Notes under the pieces: model-generated
Told to the model about the DNA's origin: nothing
The model's input: the letters and a program-made list of their open reading frames with translations, nothing else
Database searches by the model: none
Shown: piece after piece, positions 16,290-23,962 of the stretch
Position numbering within the stretch: the first letter of the stretch is position 1
Layout: each line of letters begins with the position of its first letter
Program-made: the position numbers and the translations under genes
DNA from: Streptomyces werraensis
GTDB lineage: Bacteria > Actinomycetota > Actinomycetes > Streptomycetales > Streptomycetaceae
Length of the DNA: 64,000 nucleotides
NCBI GenBank assembly: GCA_014656175.1
Contig: BNBX01000003.1
Span: forward strand, 595,389-659,388
Direction of reading: 5' to 3'

Positions 16290-16809
16290 CACCCCGCGCC
16301 CCTCGCCGAGGGGCCGGCTCCGACAGCACCTCGAACCGGGCCGACCCGACGAGGAGGACGCCGTCGTCGAGCGGCGTGCACCGCACCCCGCCCTTGTCCC
16401 GGAGCGCCTTCTGCGCGCCCGGGCCGACGGTGACGTTCATCCAGGCGCAGGGCCGCGCCGGACGGTTCAGCGAGAACCGCACCGGACCCTGCCCGCAGTC
16501 CAGACTCACCGTCGCGCCCACCAGCGCGTCGACGTCGACACCCCGCAGCAGCACGTTGCGGCGGGTCTGCCGCAGGTCGACGGCGGGATCGATGTCCGTG
16601 GGGAGGTTCTCCGCGGACATCATCGTCACGGAGGCGTCCCGGTGCGCGGCCTGCGCGAAGTAGCGGTCGCCCACCAGCCCCAAGCCCGCCCGCACCTCCG
16701 CGCGCCGGACGCGTTCGTCGCCCGGACCGGGCGCGGGCCCCTCCGAGGGCCGCCCGGCCAGCCGGTGCGCGGGCGACACCAGAAGCTGCACCACCTCGAC
16801 GTCGACCAT
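16282..16809 (-). CDS. MOSC-domain protein
   Basis: The protein shows the MOSC beta-barrel pattern: GLGLVGDRYFAQAAHRDASV near the start, RRNVLLRGVDVDALVGATV in the middle and RPARPCAWMNVTVGPGAQKA with the conserved Cys. MOSC domains handle the molybdenum cofactor, usually as sulfur carriers or in N-hydroxylated base detoxification. At 175 residues it is a stand-alone domain without a ferredoxin or PLP module. It could serve the molybdoenzyme unit at 4 kb, but there is no genetic link beyond shared cofactor chemistry. Confidence 0.87.
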   Translation of the reverse strand: MVDVEVVQLLVSPAHRLAGRPSEGPAPGPGDERVRRAEVRAGLGLVGDRYFAQAAHRDASVTMMSAENLPTDIDPAVDLRQTRRNVLLRGVDVDALVGATVSLDCGQGPVRFSLNRPARPCAWMNVTVGPGAQKALRDKGGVRCTPLDDGVLLVGSARFEVLSEPAPRRGARGAT

Positions 16810-16851
16810 GCGCCACCTCGTCGGCTCCGGAGGACACGACCGGCACCGACC

Positions 16852-17988
16852 CTACCCGCCGGAACCGGCCCCGTCCGCCGCCGGCGGCGCGGGCGCCTCC
16901 GCTCCCCGCCCCGTGACCCGCAGCACCACCGTGGCGGTGACACCCGCCAGCGTGCCCCACGGCACCGCCGCGCTCGTCCCCTCACCGAGCCCGGACGCGG
17001 CCTGGAGCAGATGCCAGGACGTCGTCCCGCCGTCGACCACCGTCACACGCCACAGGTGCCGCACCAGCAGCCCCAGGACAACGGCGCACACCGTGCACGC
17101 GGCCATCGCCGGGACCGAGACCCGGGTGAGCATCCCCGGCAGCCACCGCAGCGCACACCACACCACCGCCAGCAGCAGCACATCACCGAACCGCACCAGC
17201 AGCCAGTCCCACAGTCCGACCCCCGACGGACCCGACCAGGCGCCGAGCAGCAGCCACTGCCGCAGCAGGTCACCCGGTTCGGAAAGGAACCCGCCGCCCG
17301 TGAACACGGTCTGGATGCGCGCCGCGTTCGCCTGGTACGACAGCACCACCACGGACACGGCGACCACCGCGGTGCCGATGGTCGCGGCCACGACGGCGGT
17401 CCGCGCCGGGACGTCCCCGCGCGGCAGCGGGTCGGCGTTCTTGAGCGCCAGCCGGGTCACGAACACCGTCCACACCGCCGCGGCGAGCGCCAGCGGCACC
17501 AGCACCGTCCGCCCGGTCGAGGCCAGCGCGGCGAGCTGCGGCAGGAACCGGTAACTCCCGCGCCCACCGGACGCGATCATCCACGGAGCCGACACGGTCA
17601 CCGCGAGGGTGCCCGCGACCACTCCCCACGCCCACAGCGCCAGAACCGCCTGCCAGACCCGGCCGCGCTCCGCCGGCAGCCGCCGGACCAGCAGCAGGGA
17701 CCCGGCCGCGTGGACCAGGAACACGGCGACGAAGCGGATCTGCATCGCCGTGTCGTGCAGGGCGAGGTAACTGGCGCCGTCGGCCGTCACCGCCACGGAT
17801 GCGCCGGGCTGCGGGTCGTACGCCCACGGGTTCAGCCAGGACCGCAGCGCGTTCACCGTCTCGATGCCCAGCGCGCCGGTGGCGCCGTCCAGGTCCAGCG
17901 CGTCGGCGCTCGCCCCCGCCCACCACAGCAGCAGCGTCAGCATCAGGCCGCCCGCCACGGCCGGTACCGCCGCGTGCCGGTACTCCAT
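16852..17988 (-). CDS. Hypothetical polytopic membrane protein
   Basis: This 378-residue protein has about eight or nine hydrophobic segments, beginning with AGGLMLTLLLWWAGASADAL. Large extracytoplasmic loops carry NPWAYDPQPGASVAVTADGA and YQANAARIQTVFTGGGFLSE. I do not recognise the family. The last 20 residues are Gly/Ala/Pro-rich. It lies 42 bases upstream of the MOSC gene on the same strand and may be co-transcribed with it. No enzymatic motif is visible. Confidence 0.75.
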   Translation of the reverse strand: MEYRHAAVPAVAGGLMLTLLLWWAGASADALDLDGATGALGIETVNALRSWLNPWAYDPQPGASVAVTADGASYLALHDTAMQIRFVAVFLVHAAGSLLLVRRLPAERGRVWQAVLALWAWGVVAGTLAVTVSAPWMIASGGRGSYRFLPQLAALASTGRTVLVPLALAAAVWTVFVTRLALKNADPLPRGDVPARTAVVAATIGTAVVAVSVVVLSYQANAARIQTVFTGGGFLSEPGDLLRQWLLLGAWSGPSGVGLWDWLLVRFGDVLLLAVVWCALRWLPGMLTRVSVPAMAACTVCAVVLGLLVRHLWRVTVVDGGTTSWHLLQAASGLGEGTSAAVPWGTLAGVTATVVLRVTGRGAEAPAPPAADGAGSGG

Positions 17989-18222
17989 GTCCCGCCCCCC
18001 TGTGTCCTGTTCTCGTCCCCTGTGCCACGACAGGCCGTGGCCCGGAGGACGTTACGCGCCGGTGATCACATGGGGGTCACGGTGCCGCTGCGAAGCCTGA
18101 GGCGAGGGCCCGGCAGCAGGTGGGGATCCGGAAGCGTGTTCGCGCCGGGAGCGGGAACGAGAGGTCGCACGGACCGCCCGGTCCGTGGCTCACCGCCCCG
18201 TCGCATCACCCTGGAGGACTTC

Positions 18223-18465
18223 ATGATGGTCGTCGGCATCATCGCCGTCTGCGTGGTCATCGCCGTGCTGGCCTTCTTCGTCCCACGCCTGTCGCGGCAC
18301 CCGCAGAACGGGACGCAACGCACCCTGGGATTCGGCTCGCGCGCCGGCTCCAAGGCGCCGGGGCCGCTGGGCCGGCTCCTCAGCAAGCCTTTCAACTCCA
18401 GCTCTCGCGCCGTCGGCCGCAGCGGCTCCGCCGGCCGCCGCGCGCGCGGCAAGATGCCGTTCTGA
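18223..18465 (+). CDS. Small single-helix membrane protein (DUF6411-like)
   Basis: The 80-residue protein has one N-terminal transmembrane helix (MMVVGIIAVCVVIAVLAFFV) followed by a basic Gly/Ser/Arg tail ending in SAGRRARGKMPF. The double ATG at 18223 sits behind GGAGG with ideal spacing. I recognise it as a widespread Streptomyces small protein, probably DUF6411, of unknown role. The positively charged tail would face the cytoplasm and could bind phospholipid or nucleic acid; that is inference. Confidence 0.8.
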   Translation: MMVVGIIAVCVVIAVLAFFVPRLSRHPQNGTQRTLGFGSRAGSKAPGPLGRLLSKPFNSSSRAVGRSGSAGRRARGKMPF

Positions 18466-18484
18466 GCCCGCGTGCCAGGAGGGG

Positions 18485-19111
18485 TCACGACGTACGGGGC
18501 GGTACCGCCGTGGCGTACCGCGGCCGGCCCGCGGGCCGGTAGGCGTGGCACGTCACCCCGCCCGGCGTGGCCCACGAGTCCACCAGCTCCAGCGCGCTGT
18601 CCGGGCCGTCCGCGGGGAACAGCCGCGTGCCCTGACCCACGATCACCGGATACGTCAGGAGCAGCATCTCGTCGATCAGACCCTCGGCGGCCAGCCACCG
18701 CACCAGTTGTCCGCTGCCGTGCACCTGGAGCTCACCGGGCATCCGCTCCTTGAGCTCCCGCACGGCGGCGGCGGGGTCACCGGCCAGCACGGTCGTGTGC
18801 GCCCAGCCCGGGTCGGTGAGCGTCTTCGACACGACGTACTTCGGCCGCGCGTGCAGCGGCGCCGCGACCGGATTGTCCTCCGGATCGGCCATGGCGCCCC
18901 AGGAGGCGGCGAAGATCTCGTAGGTCCTGCGCCCGAACAGGAACGCGTCGGCCCGCCCGTACACCCCGCCGAGACGGGTCATGGTCTCCTCGTCCACGAG
19001 CGGCAGGGCCCAGCCGCCGCGCTCGAAACCGCCCCGGCGGTCCTCGTCCGCCAGGCCGAGGCCCTGCATGACGCCGTCGACGGAGATGTTGGTGACGGTG
19101 GTCAGCTTCAT
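18485..19111 (-). CDS. Dihydrofolate-reductase-like (RibD C-terminal domain) protein
   Basis: The 208-residue protein begins MKLTTVTNISVDGVMQG and contains FLFGRRTYEIFAASWG and KYVVSKTLTDPGW, the NADPH-binding DHFR-fold pattern of the RibD C-terminal/YwjB group. LQVHGSGQLVRWLAAEGLID is the second cofactor motif. It is a stand-alone reductase of unknown substrate and not the essential folate enzyme. GGGAG precedes the ATG. A related protein is encoded at 35170-35748. Confidence 0.9.
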   Translation of the reverse strand: MKLTTVTNISVDGVMQGLGLADEDRRGGFERGGWALPLVDEETMTRLGGVYGRADAFLFGRRTYEIFAASWGAMADPEDNPVAAPLHARPKYVVSKTLTDPGWAHTTVLAGDPAAAVRELKERMPGELQVHGSGQLVRWLAAEGLIDEMLLLTYPVIVGQGTRLFPADGPDSALELVDSWATPGGVTCHAYRPAGRPRYATAVPPRTS

Positions 19112-19284
19112 GGTGTCCGCTCCCGTCGGCCGGCACGGCGCCCGGTGCGCCGCCTCCTGCGGGTGGGACTCCGCAGGCCCGCCGGACTCATCGGCGTGTC
19201 GCTCCGAAGCCGGGCGACCCGACGGACCCGGGCTTCGCGGCGCATACTGACGGTGACGCGCCGACACCGGACGGGAGACCGCAC

Positions 19285-20526
19285 ATGAGCCCACCGCGGG
19301 TCGACCACCGGGCCCTTTTCTCGGTCCTGCCCAGCCCGTACCTGGTGCTGGACGCCGACCTCACCGTCGTCGACGTCAACGAGATGTACCTGAGAGTGAC
19401 CGGCCGCGCCCGTGAGGAGCTGATCGGCCGCTACCTCTTCGACATCTACCCGGACAACCCCGAGGACCCGGCGGCCGACGGCATCCGCAGCCTGAGCGCC
19501 TCACTCCTGCGCGTCCTGCGGACCAAGGAACCGGACACGCTCGCCGTGCAGCGGTACGACCTCCCGGTGCCCGGCCGCCCCGGCGCCTTCCAGGAACGCT
19601 GGTGGTCGCCGGTCAACACGCCCGTCCTCGGCCCCGACGGCGAGATCGAATGGATCGTCCACCGTGTCGAGGACATGACCGAGTTCCTGCTGTCCCGCCC
19701 CGTGCACGACACACCGACCGGCCGCGTGCGCACCCGGGCCGTCACGGAGGCCGAGCTGTACGCGAAGGCGCGGCAGTTGCAGGAGACCAACGACAAGCTC
19801 CGCGCCGCCCACGACTGGGAACGCCGTACTGCGCTCGCCCTCCAGGACGTCATGCTGCACGCCCCGGACCTGGCCGCGCACCGCGGCATCGCCGTGCGCT
19901 ACATGCCGGCCACCCGTTCCCTCAACGTGTGCGGCGACTGGTACGACGTGGTGGACCTGGACGACGACAGCTTCACCGTCGCGGTCGGCGACGTCGTCGG
20001 CCACGGCCTGGAGGCCGCCGCCGTGATGGGCATGCTGCGCAGCGCCCTGTCAGCCGCCGTGCGCGCCATCCGCGAGCCCGGCGCGGCGATGGACCTCCTC
20101 AGCCGGTACGCCCGGACCTTCGAGGGCGCGCTGGCGACCACCGCCGCCAAGGCCGTCGTGGACACCCGCGCCCGCACCGTCACCTACACCTGCGCGGGCC
20201 ACCCCCCGCCGGTGCTGGGACGGCGGGACGGCCCGGCGGTCCTGCTCGACCAGGCCACGGACCCGCCGTTGGGCGTCCTCACCGAACAGGCCCCGCGTCC
20301 GCAGGCCACCGTCTCCTACGCCCCGGGCGACACCCTGGTGCTCTACACCGACGGCCTGATCGAACGCCGGGGCGAGGACATCGACGCGGGTCTGCTGCGC
20401 CTCACCGACGCGGTCGCCCACCACGCCGACCTCGACCCGGAACCCCTCGCCGACACCCTGCTCACCCGTATGGGCGTGGCCGACGGGGGCCGCGACGACA
20501 TCGCGCTGATCGTCGTACGCCTGTAG
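19285..20526 (+). CDS. PAS-domain PP2C/SpoIIE-type serine/threonine phosphatase
   Basis: Residues about 10-130 form a PAS domain (LPSPYLVLDADLTVVDVNEM, then GRYLFDIYPDNPED). A short coiled linker follows (ELYAKARQLQETNDKLRAAH). Residues about 195-413 form a SpoIIE/RsbU phosphatase with metal-binding CGDWYDVVDLDD, VGDVVGHGLEAAAVM and the closing GRDDIALIVVRL. Such enzymes dephosphorylate anti-anti-sigma proteins in the partner-switching pathways that are numerous in Streptomyces. The PAS domain should sense the input; no cofactor ligand is evident. No anti-sigma kinase gene adjoins it. Confidence 0.92.
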   Translation: MSPPRVDHRALFSVLPSPYLVLDADLTVVDVNEMYLRVTGRAREELIGRYLFDIYPDNPEDPAADGIRSLSASLLRVLRTKEPDTLAVQRYDLPVPGRPGAFQERWWSPVNTPVLGPDGEIEWIVHRVEDMTEFLLSRPVHDTPTGRVRTRAVTEAELYAKARQLQETNDKLRAAHDWERRTALALQDVMLHAPDLAAHRGIAVRYMPATRSLNVCGDWYDVVDLDDDSFTVAVGDVVGHGLEAAAVMGMLRSALSAAVRAIREPGAAMDLLSRYARTFEGALATTAAKAVVDTRARTVTYTCAGHPPPVLGRRDGPAVLLDQATDPPLGVLTEQAPRPQATVSYAPGDTLVLYTDGLIERRGEDIDAGLLRLTDAVAHHADLDPEPLADTLLTRMGVADGGRDDIALIVVRL

Positions 20527-20535
20527 ACCGCGGGG

Positions 20536-21324
20536 TCAGTGCACCCCCGCGGGGAGGGCTTCCCGGGCCGCCTGCCGTGCCCGGCGCCGCCCGGTCGCCG
20601 CGTACCACTGCACGGCCAGGACCAGCGCGAGGAACATCTCCACGGCGTCCCCGCCGTAGTACATGAGCTGCGCCCCCGCCCGCAGATCGGCCGCCGTGAA
20701 CGCGGTCCCCGGCGGCCCTGCCACGTACAGGCTCTTGGCCAGGACGGCGTGCGCCGCACCCGCGGCCAGCAGCGTCACCGCACGCAGCGGCAGACCGCAC
20801 CGGCCGCGCACCGGGTCGAGCCGCCAGACGGCCATCGCGAACAGCAGTCCGGCCAGCAGCATGTGCAGCTCCAGCAGACCCCCCGGCAACGGGTTCCGGT
20901 GCGCGGCCGCCCACAGGCCCGTGCGGTACAGCAGCCACAGACCGCCGACGTCGACGGCCGCGGCGACCGGTGGGAACAGCAGCCACCTGGCTGCGGGGGA
21001 GTGCGCCACCCGCAGCAGCCCCCGGCGCGGCCCGCCCGGCGGCAGCAGCCGCAGGACGAGCGTGAGCGGACGGGCCGTCGCCAGCAGCGCGGGACCCGCC
21101 ATCGCCACCAGCAGATGACGGCCGGCGTGCGCGGTGAACGGCCCGCCCGGCACGGGACCGGCCAGCCCCCACACCAAGGCCGCGCAGCCGACGGCGAAGA
21201 CGGCGTCCCGCCGCCACGGCCAGGCGTCACCCCGGCGTCTCAGCCGGGCGGCGCCCGCCGCGTACACCACGGCGGCGAGCACACACGCGAGCGCGAGGGG
21301 AGCCGCCACCGGACCGGTGGTCAC
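20536..21324 (-). CDS. Cytochrome c oxidase assembly protein, CtaG (Caa3) family
   Basis: The protein has about seven transmembrane helices with the family's conserved His/Met-rich positions: FTAHAGRHLLVAMAGPALLA, LLELHMLLAGLLFAMAVW and AGAAHAVLAKSLYVAG. CtaG-type proteins help deliver copper to the aa3/caa3 oxidase. I chose the GTG at 21324 because its codon overlaps the upstream DUF2243 stop as GTGA and gives a start close to helix 1. The longer open frame to 21528 overlaps the DUF2243 gene and is unlikely. It is in an operon with the DUF2243 gene. Confidence 0.87.
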   Translation of the reverse strand: MTTGPVAAPLALACVLAAVVYAAGAARLRRRGDAWPWRRDAVFAVGCAALVWGLAGPVPGGPFTAHAGRHLLVAMAGPALLATARPLTLVLRLLPPGGPRRGLLRVAHSPAARWLLFPPVAAAVDVGGLWLLYRTGLWAAAHRNPLPGGLLELHMLLAGLLFAMAVWRLDPVRGRCGLPLRAVTLLAAGAAHAVLAKSLYVAGPPGTAFTAADLRAGAQLMYYGGDAVEMFLALVLAVQWYAATGRRRARQAAREALPAGVH

Positions 21325-21815
21325 GACGGCCGCCGCCGTCCGGCCCGCCGGGCGCGTGCCAGCAGCAGGCCACCGACCGCCAACAGTACGAGCCCCGCCA
21401 GATTCCACGCCCAGTCGTACGGGGTGACGTCGACGCCGTACCGCACCTGGTGCACGCGCAGCACCTTGTGGTCCACGATCCCGTCGAACACCTGGAAGGC
21501 GCCCGCGCCCAGGAAGGCCCCGCTCCACGCGTGGCCGACGGCCAGCGCGTCGCGCCGCCGCAGATCCGCGTACAGGAAGAACCCGGCGACGAGCGCCAGC
21601 AGTTCGGCCGTGTGCAGCAGCCCGTCCGACAGCAGGGCCACGCCGGACGTGGAGCGGTCGTAGAAATGGTGCCAGTGCAGCAGCTGATGGAACACGATCT
21701 CGTCCACGGCGGCCATGACGGCGGCCCCGACGACCGCGCAGACCAGCAGCGATCGTCGGGGCTCGGGGCGTCGCGCGGCGGCCGTGCCGGCCGATGGGTG
21801 GTCAGAGGTGCTCAC
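21321..21815 (-). CDS. DUF2243 membrane protein
   Basis: The 164-residue protein has four transmembrane helices and the His-rich motif FHQLLHWHHFYDRSTS between the first two, typical of DUF2243. A second polar motif, FDGIVDHKVLRVHQV, lies in a later loop. The His clusters suggest metal or heme binding, and it is coupled (GTGA overlap) to the CtaG-like gene, so an oxidase-assembly or copper-related role is a fair inference. The GTG start has GGAAGGAC upstream. Function not established. Confidence 0.88.
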   Translation of the reverse strand: MSTSDHPSAGTAAARRPEPRRSLLVCAVVGAAVMAAVDEIVFHQLLHWHHFYDRSTSGVALLSDGLLHTAELLALVAGFFLYADLRRRDALAVGHAWSGAFLGAGAFQVFDGIVDHKVLRVHQVRYGVDVTPYDWAWNLAGLVLLAVGGLLLARARRAGRRRPS

Positions 21816-21898
21816 GGTGCGGTCCGTCCTTCCGAACGATCGGCTGCCGCTCGCCGTCTACCCCGCGCGGCGCCGGTCAGCCCGGCGCCGCGGAGAGT

Positions 21899-22489
21899 TC
21901 AGCTTCCGCCCATCGCCTTGCGCACGGTGTCCTTGGTGCGGTCCATGAGAGCGGCGACCGGACCCAGCGCCATGTTCTTCGCGCCGGACTCGACACCCGG
22001 GTGGGGCCGGGTGGGCGCCATCGCCTCGGCCGCCTTGATGGCCTTGGCCATCGCGGCGAGATCGGTGACGTCGGTGCTGCGCCGGATGTGGATGAACTCG
22101 TACCGTTCCTCCGCCCGGGCGTGCATCTGCACGTCACGCCGCAACTCGATCAGCTTCGGCAGGAAGTCGGGGCCGTCGGGGTCCATGTCGTCGAGCACGG
22201 CCAGCATCTCCTTGGCCTCCCGCTCCTCCTTGAGCCGGTCCTCGACGATCTCCTGGCCTCCCGCGACCGAGCGCCGCACGAAGGGGTGGACGACCTCCTC
22301 CTCGGCGGTCTCGTGCACGGCCAGCAGCCGCACCAGCCTCCGGAAGGCGTCCCGGCGTCCCTCACCGCTGGTGGCCTCGACCTCGTCGAACAGGTTGCGG
22401 ATGTCGCCGTGCTGGCGCATCAGCAGGGAGACGACGTCGTCGTCCCGCGAACGGTCGTCCCCGGCGTGCGGGGTCTGCAAGTCGGACAT
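21899..22489 (-). CDS. Hemerythrin-domain (HHE) protein
   Basis: The 196-residue protein has the four-helix HHE pattern: LLMRQHGDIRNLFDEVE (first His), LAVHETAEEEVVHPFVRR (His, Glu, His) and RRDVQMHARAEERYEFIHIR (His, Glu). These can bind a di-iron centre that senses oxygen or nitric oxide. The last 40 residues (DRTKDTVRKAMGG end) are a basic tail. GGAGGGGAG precedes the ATG. It begins 13 bases after the stop of the ferritin-like gene and is clearly co-transcribed with it. Confidence 0.9.
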   Translation of the reverse strand: MSDLQTPHAGDDRSRDDDVVSLLMRQHGDIRNLFDEVEATSGEGRRDAFRRLVRLLAVHETAEEEVVHPFVRRSVAGGQEIVEDRLKEEREAKEMLAVLDDMDPDGPDFLPKLIELRRDVQMHARAEERYEFIHIRRSTDVTDLAAMAKAIKAAEAMAPTRPHPGVESGAKNMALGPVAALMDRTKDTVRKAMGGS

Positions 22490-22501
22490 GCGCTCCCCTC
22501 C

Positions 22502-23701
22502 CTACTTCTCGCGCTGCGCGGGGTCGGGGTGCTCGCCCTCGGTCTGCACGCGGTACTCACGGCCGAACATGTCGTCGTGCATGTGCATCACCCGGTCGCT
22601 CGGCGGGTTCTCACCGCCGTGGATCGTTTCCTGCATCTTCTCGAACCGCTCGTGCGCCTCGCGCACGTACCCGGCTCCGAGCGTGGTCAGGTCCATCTGC
22701 GTGTCGAGCAGTTCGCGCAGATAGGCCTTGTTCGGCTCGAAGGTGAGCACGTTGGGCAGCGCGGGGGCCAGCACCTCGGCGGGCTCGCGACCGTCGAGCC
22801 GGCGCATCAGGTCGCACGCGACGTGCAGGTGCTCCAGCTCCATGTTCAGGTGCAGCTCCCAGATGGCCTTGACCTTGGGGTCGCTCTCCTGCTCCATGAA
22901 GGAGTAGTACAGGTAGCACTCGTTGTACTCGTGGTTGACGAGCTGCTCCCACCACGTCTCACCCGGGTCCACCAGGGACTCGTAGTGCGTGACGTGCTCC
23001 TCCTCGATCAGCCCGATCTCCTGGTAGAGCTGACGGGCGATCGGCTCCATGTAGGTGGGGCCCGTGTTCATGTAGAAGTTCATGGTCTGCTGCTCCGTCG
23101 ACATGATCGTCAACGCGTGCAGCTTCGACAGCGGGTCGGCCTGGTCCTTCGCGTACGGGTCGCGGACGTTGTCGACCGGGTCGCGGTGGTGGTACCGGGT
23201 GGGCCTGCCCGGCATGACCTCGGTGAGGTTGTCGACGATCGACTCGGCCTTGCGGTGCTCGATCATCTCGTACAGGTTGGCGTACCGGTACAGATGGTCG
23301 AAGTCCTCCAGCACACCGAACTGGTAGGCCTGCTTCAGATACGGGTCGGGCTCCATCCGCGCCACCCAGGCGGTCAGGTCCACGGCCACCTGCTCGTACG
23401 CGATGGTCGTCTCCAGCACCGAGGACAGGCCGGGCAGCAGCCAGTTGACCGCCTTCTGCTGCTGCGCCTCGATGTACCGGGTCTGGGCCAGCTGACGCTT
23501 GATCTCCGGGTCGACGGTGTTGCGGGCGAGCTGGTGGCTGAACAGGATCGCCTCCACCTCGATCCCGTTCATGGTGATGACCCGGCAGCGGGTGTACGGG
23601 TCGCAGCGGTCCGGGTCGATGGGCTCCACGTTCAGCTCGCGCCAGTTGCGCAGCTGGCGGTCCAGCGGGATGCCGCGCTGCTCGAGGGGATTGAAGGTCA
23701 T
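22502..23701 (-). CDS. Large ferritin-like di-iron protein of unknown function
   Basis: This 399-residue protein is helical with repeated Glu/His motifs of ferritin-like folds: LETTIAYEQVAVDLTAWVA, EDFDHLYRYANLYEMIEHRK, LIEEEHVTHYESLVDPGETW and LHLNMELEHLHVACDLMRRL. The EExH in EEEHVTHYE and ELEHLH can supply a di-iron site. It is more than twice the length of a bacterioferritin. No signal peptide or membrane segment is seen. GAGGAG precedes the ATG at 23701. It is the first gene of an iron/oxygen-related run with the hemerythrin and perhaps DUF2243/CtaG genes. The reaction is unknown. Confidence 0.82.
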   Translation of the reverse strand: MTFNPLEQRGIPLDRQLRNWRELNVEPIDPDRCDPYTRCRVITMNGIEVEAILFSHQLARNTVDPEIKRQLAQTRYIEAQQQKAVNWLLPGLSSVLETTIAYEQVAVDLTAWVARMEPDPYLKQAYQFGVLEDFDHLYRYANLYEMIEHRKAESIVDNLTEVMPGRPTRYHHRDPVDNVRDPYAKDQADPLSKLHALTIMSTEQQTMNFYMNTGPTYMEPIARQLYQEIGLIEEEHVTHYESLVDPGETWWEQLVNHEYNECYLYYSFMEQESDPKVKAIWELHLNMELEHLHVACDLMRRLDGREPAEVLAPALPNVLTFEPNKAYLRELLDTQMDLTTLGAGYVREAHERFEKMQETIHGGENPPSDRVMHMHDDMFGREYRVQTEGEHPDPAQREK

Positions 23702-23962
23702 GGGCACGCTCCTCGTCGGGGGCCGGGCACGCGGACGCCCCCCTGCACCGGCGGAGCGTCCGCGTGTCCGGTAGGGCACCCCCTCATGCTGGGCGGGACC
23801 GGACGGCCCCGCCACGCCACACGCCCGTCGGGCGCGGACGTGCCCCGGATGCCGCATGCGGATGGCCGAAGCGGGGGCCGCATGGACAATGACGGCGCCG
23901 TCCCGGCCCGGGTGAGCGCGGCCCTCCCCAGGTATGGACCATCGGTCTGTCATGGCCGCATC

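Noticed and set aside
16642..18222. Long plus-strand frame reading into the small DUF6411-like gene
   Set aside because: It is antisense to the MOSC and membrane-protein genes and rich in Arg/His/Gln; the real start at 18223 has a strong ribosome binding site.
21794..23962. Very long plus-strand open frame upstream of the GH5 signal peptide
   Set aside because: It is antisense to the hemerythrin and ferritin-like genes, has no family likeness and merely reflects high GC. The GH5 gene starts at 23963.
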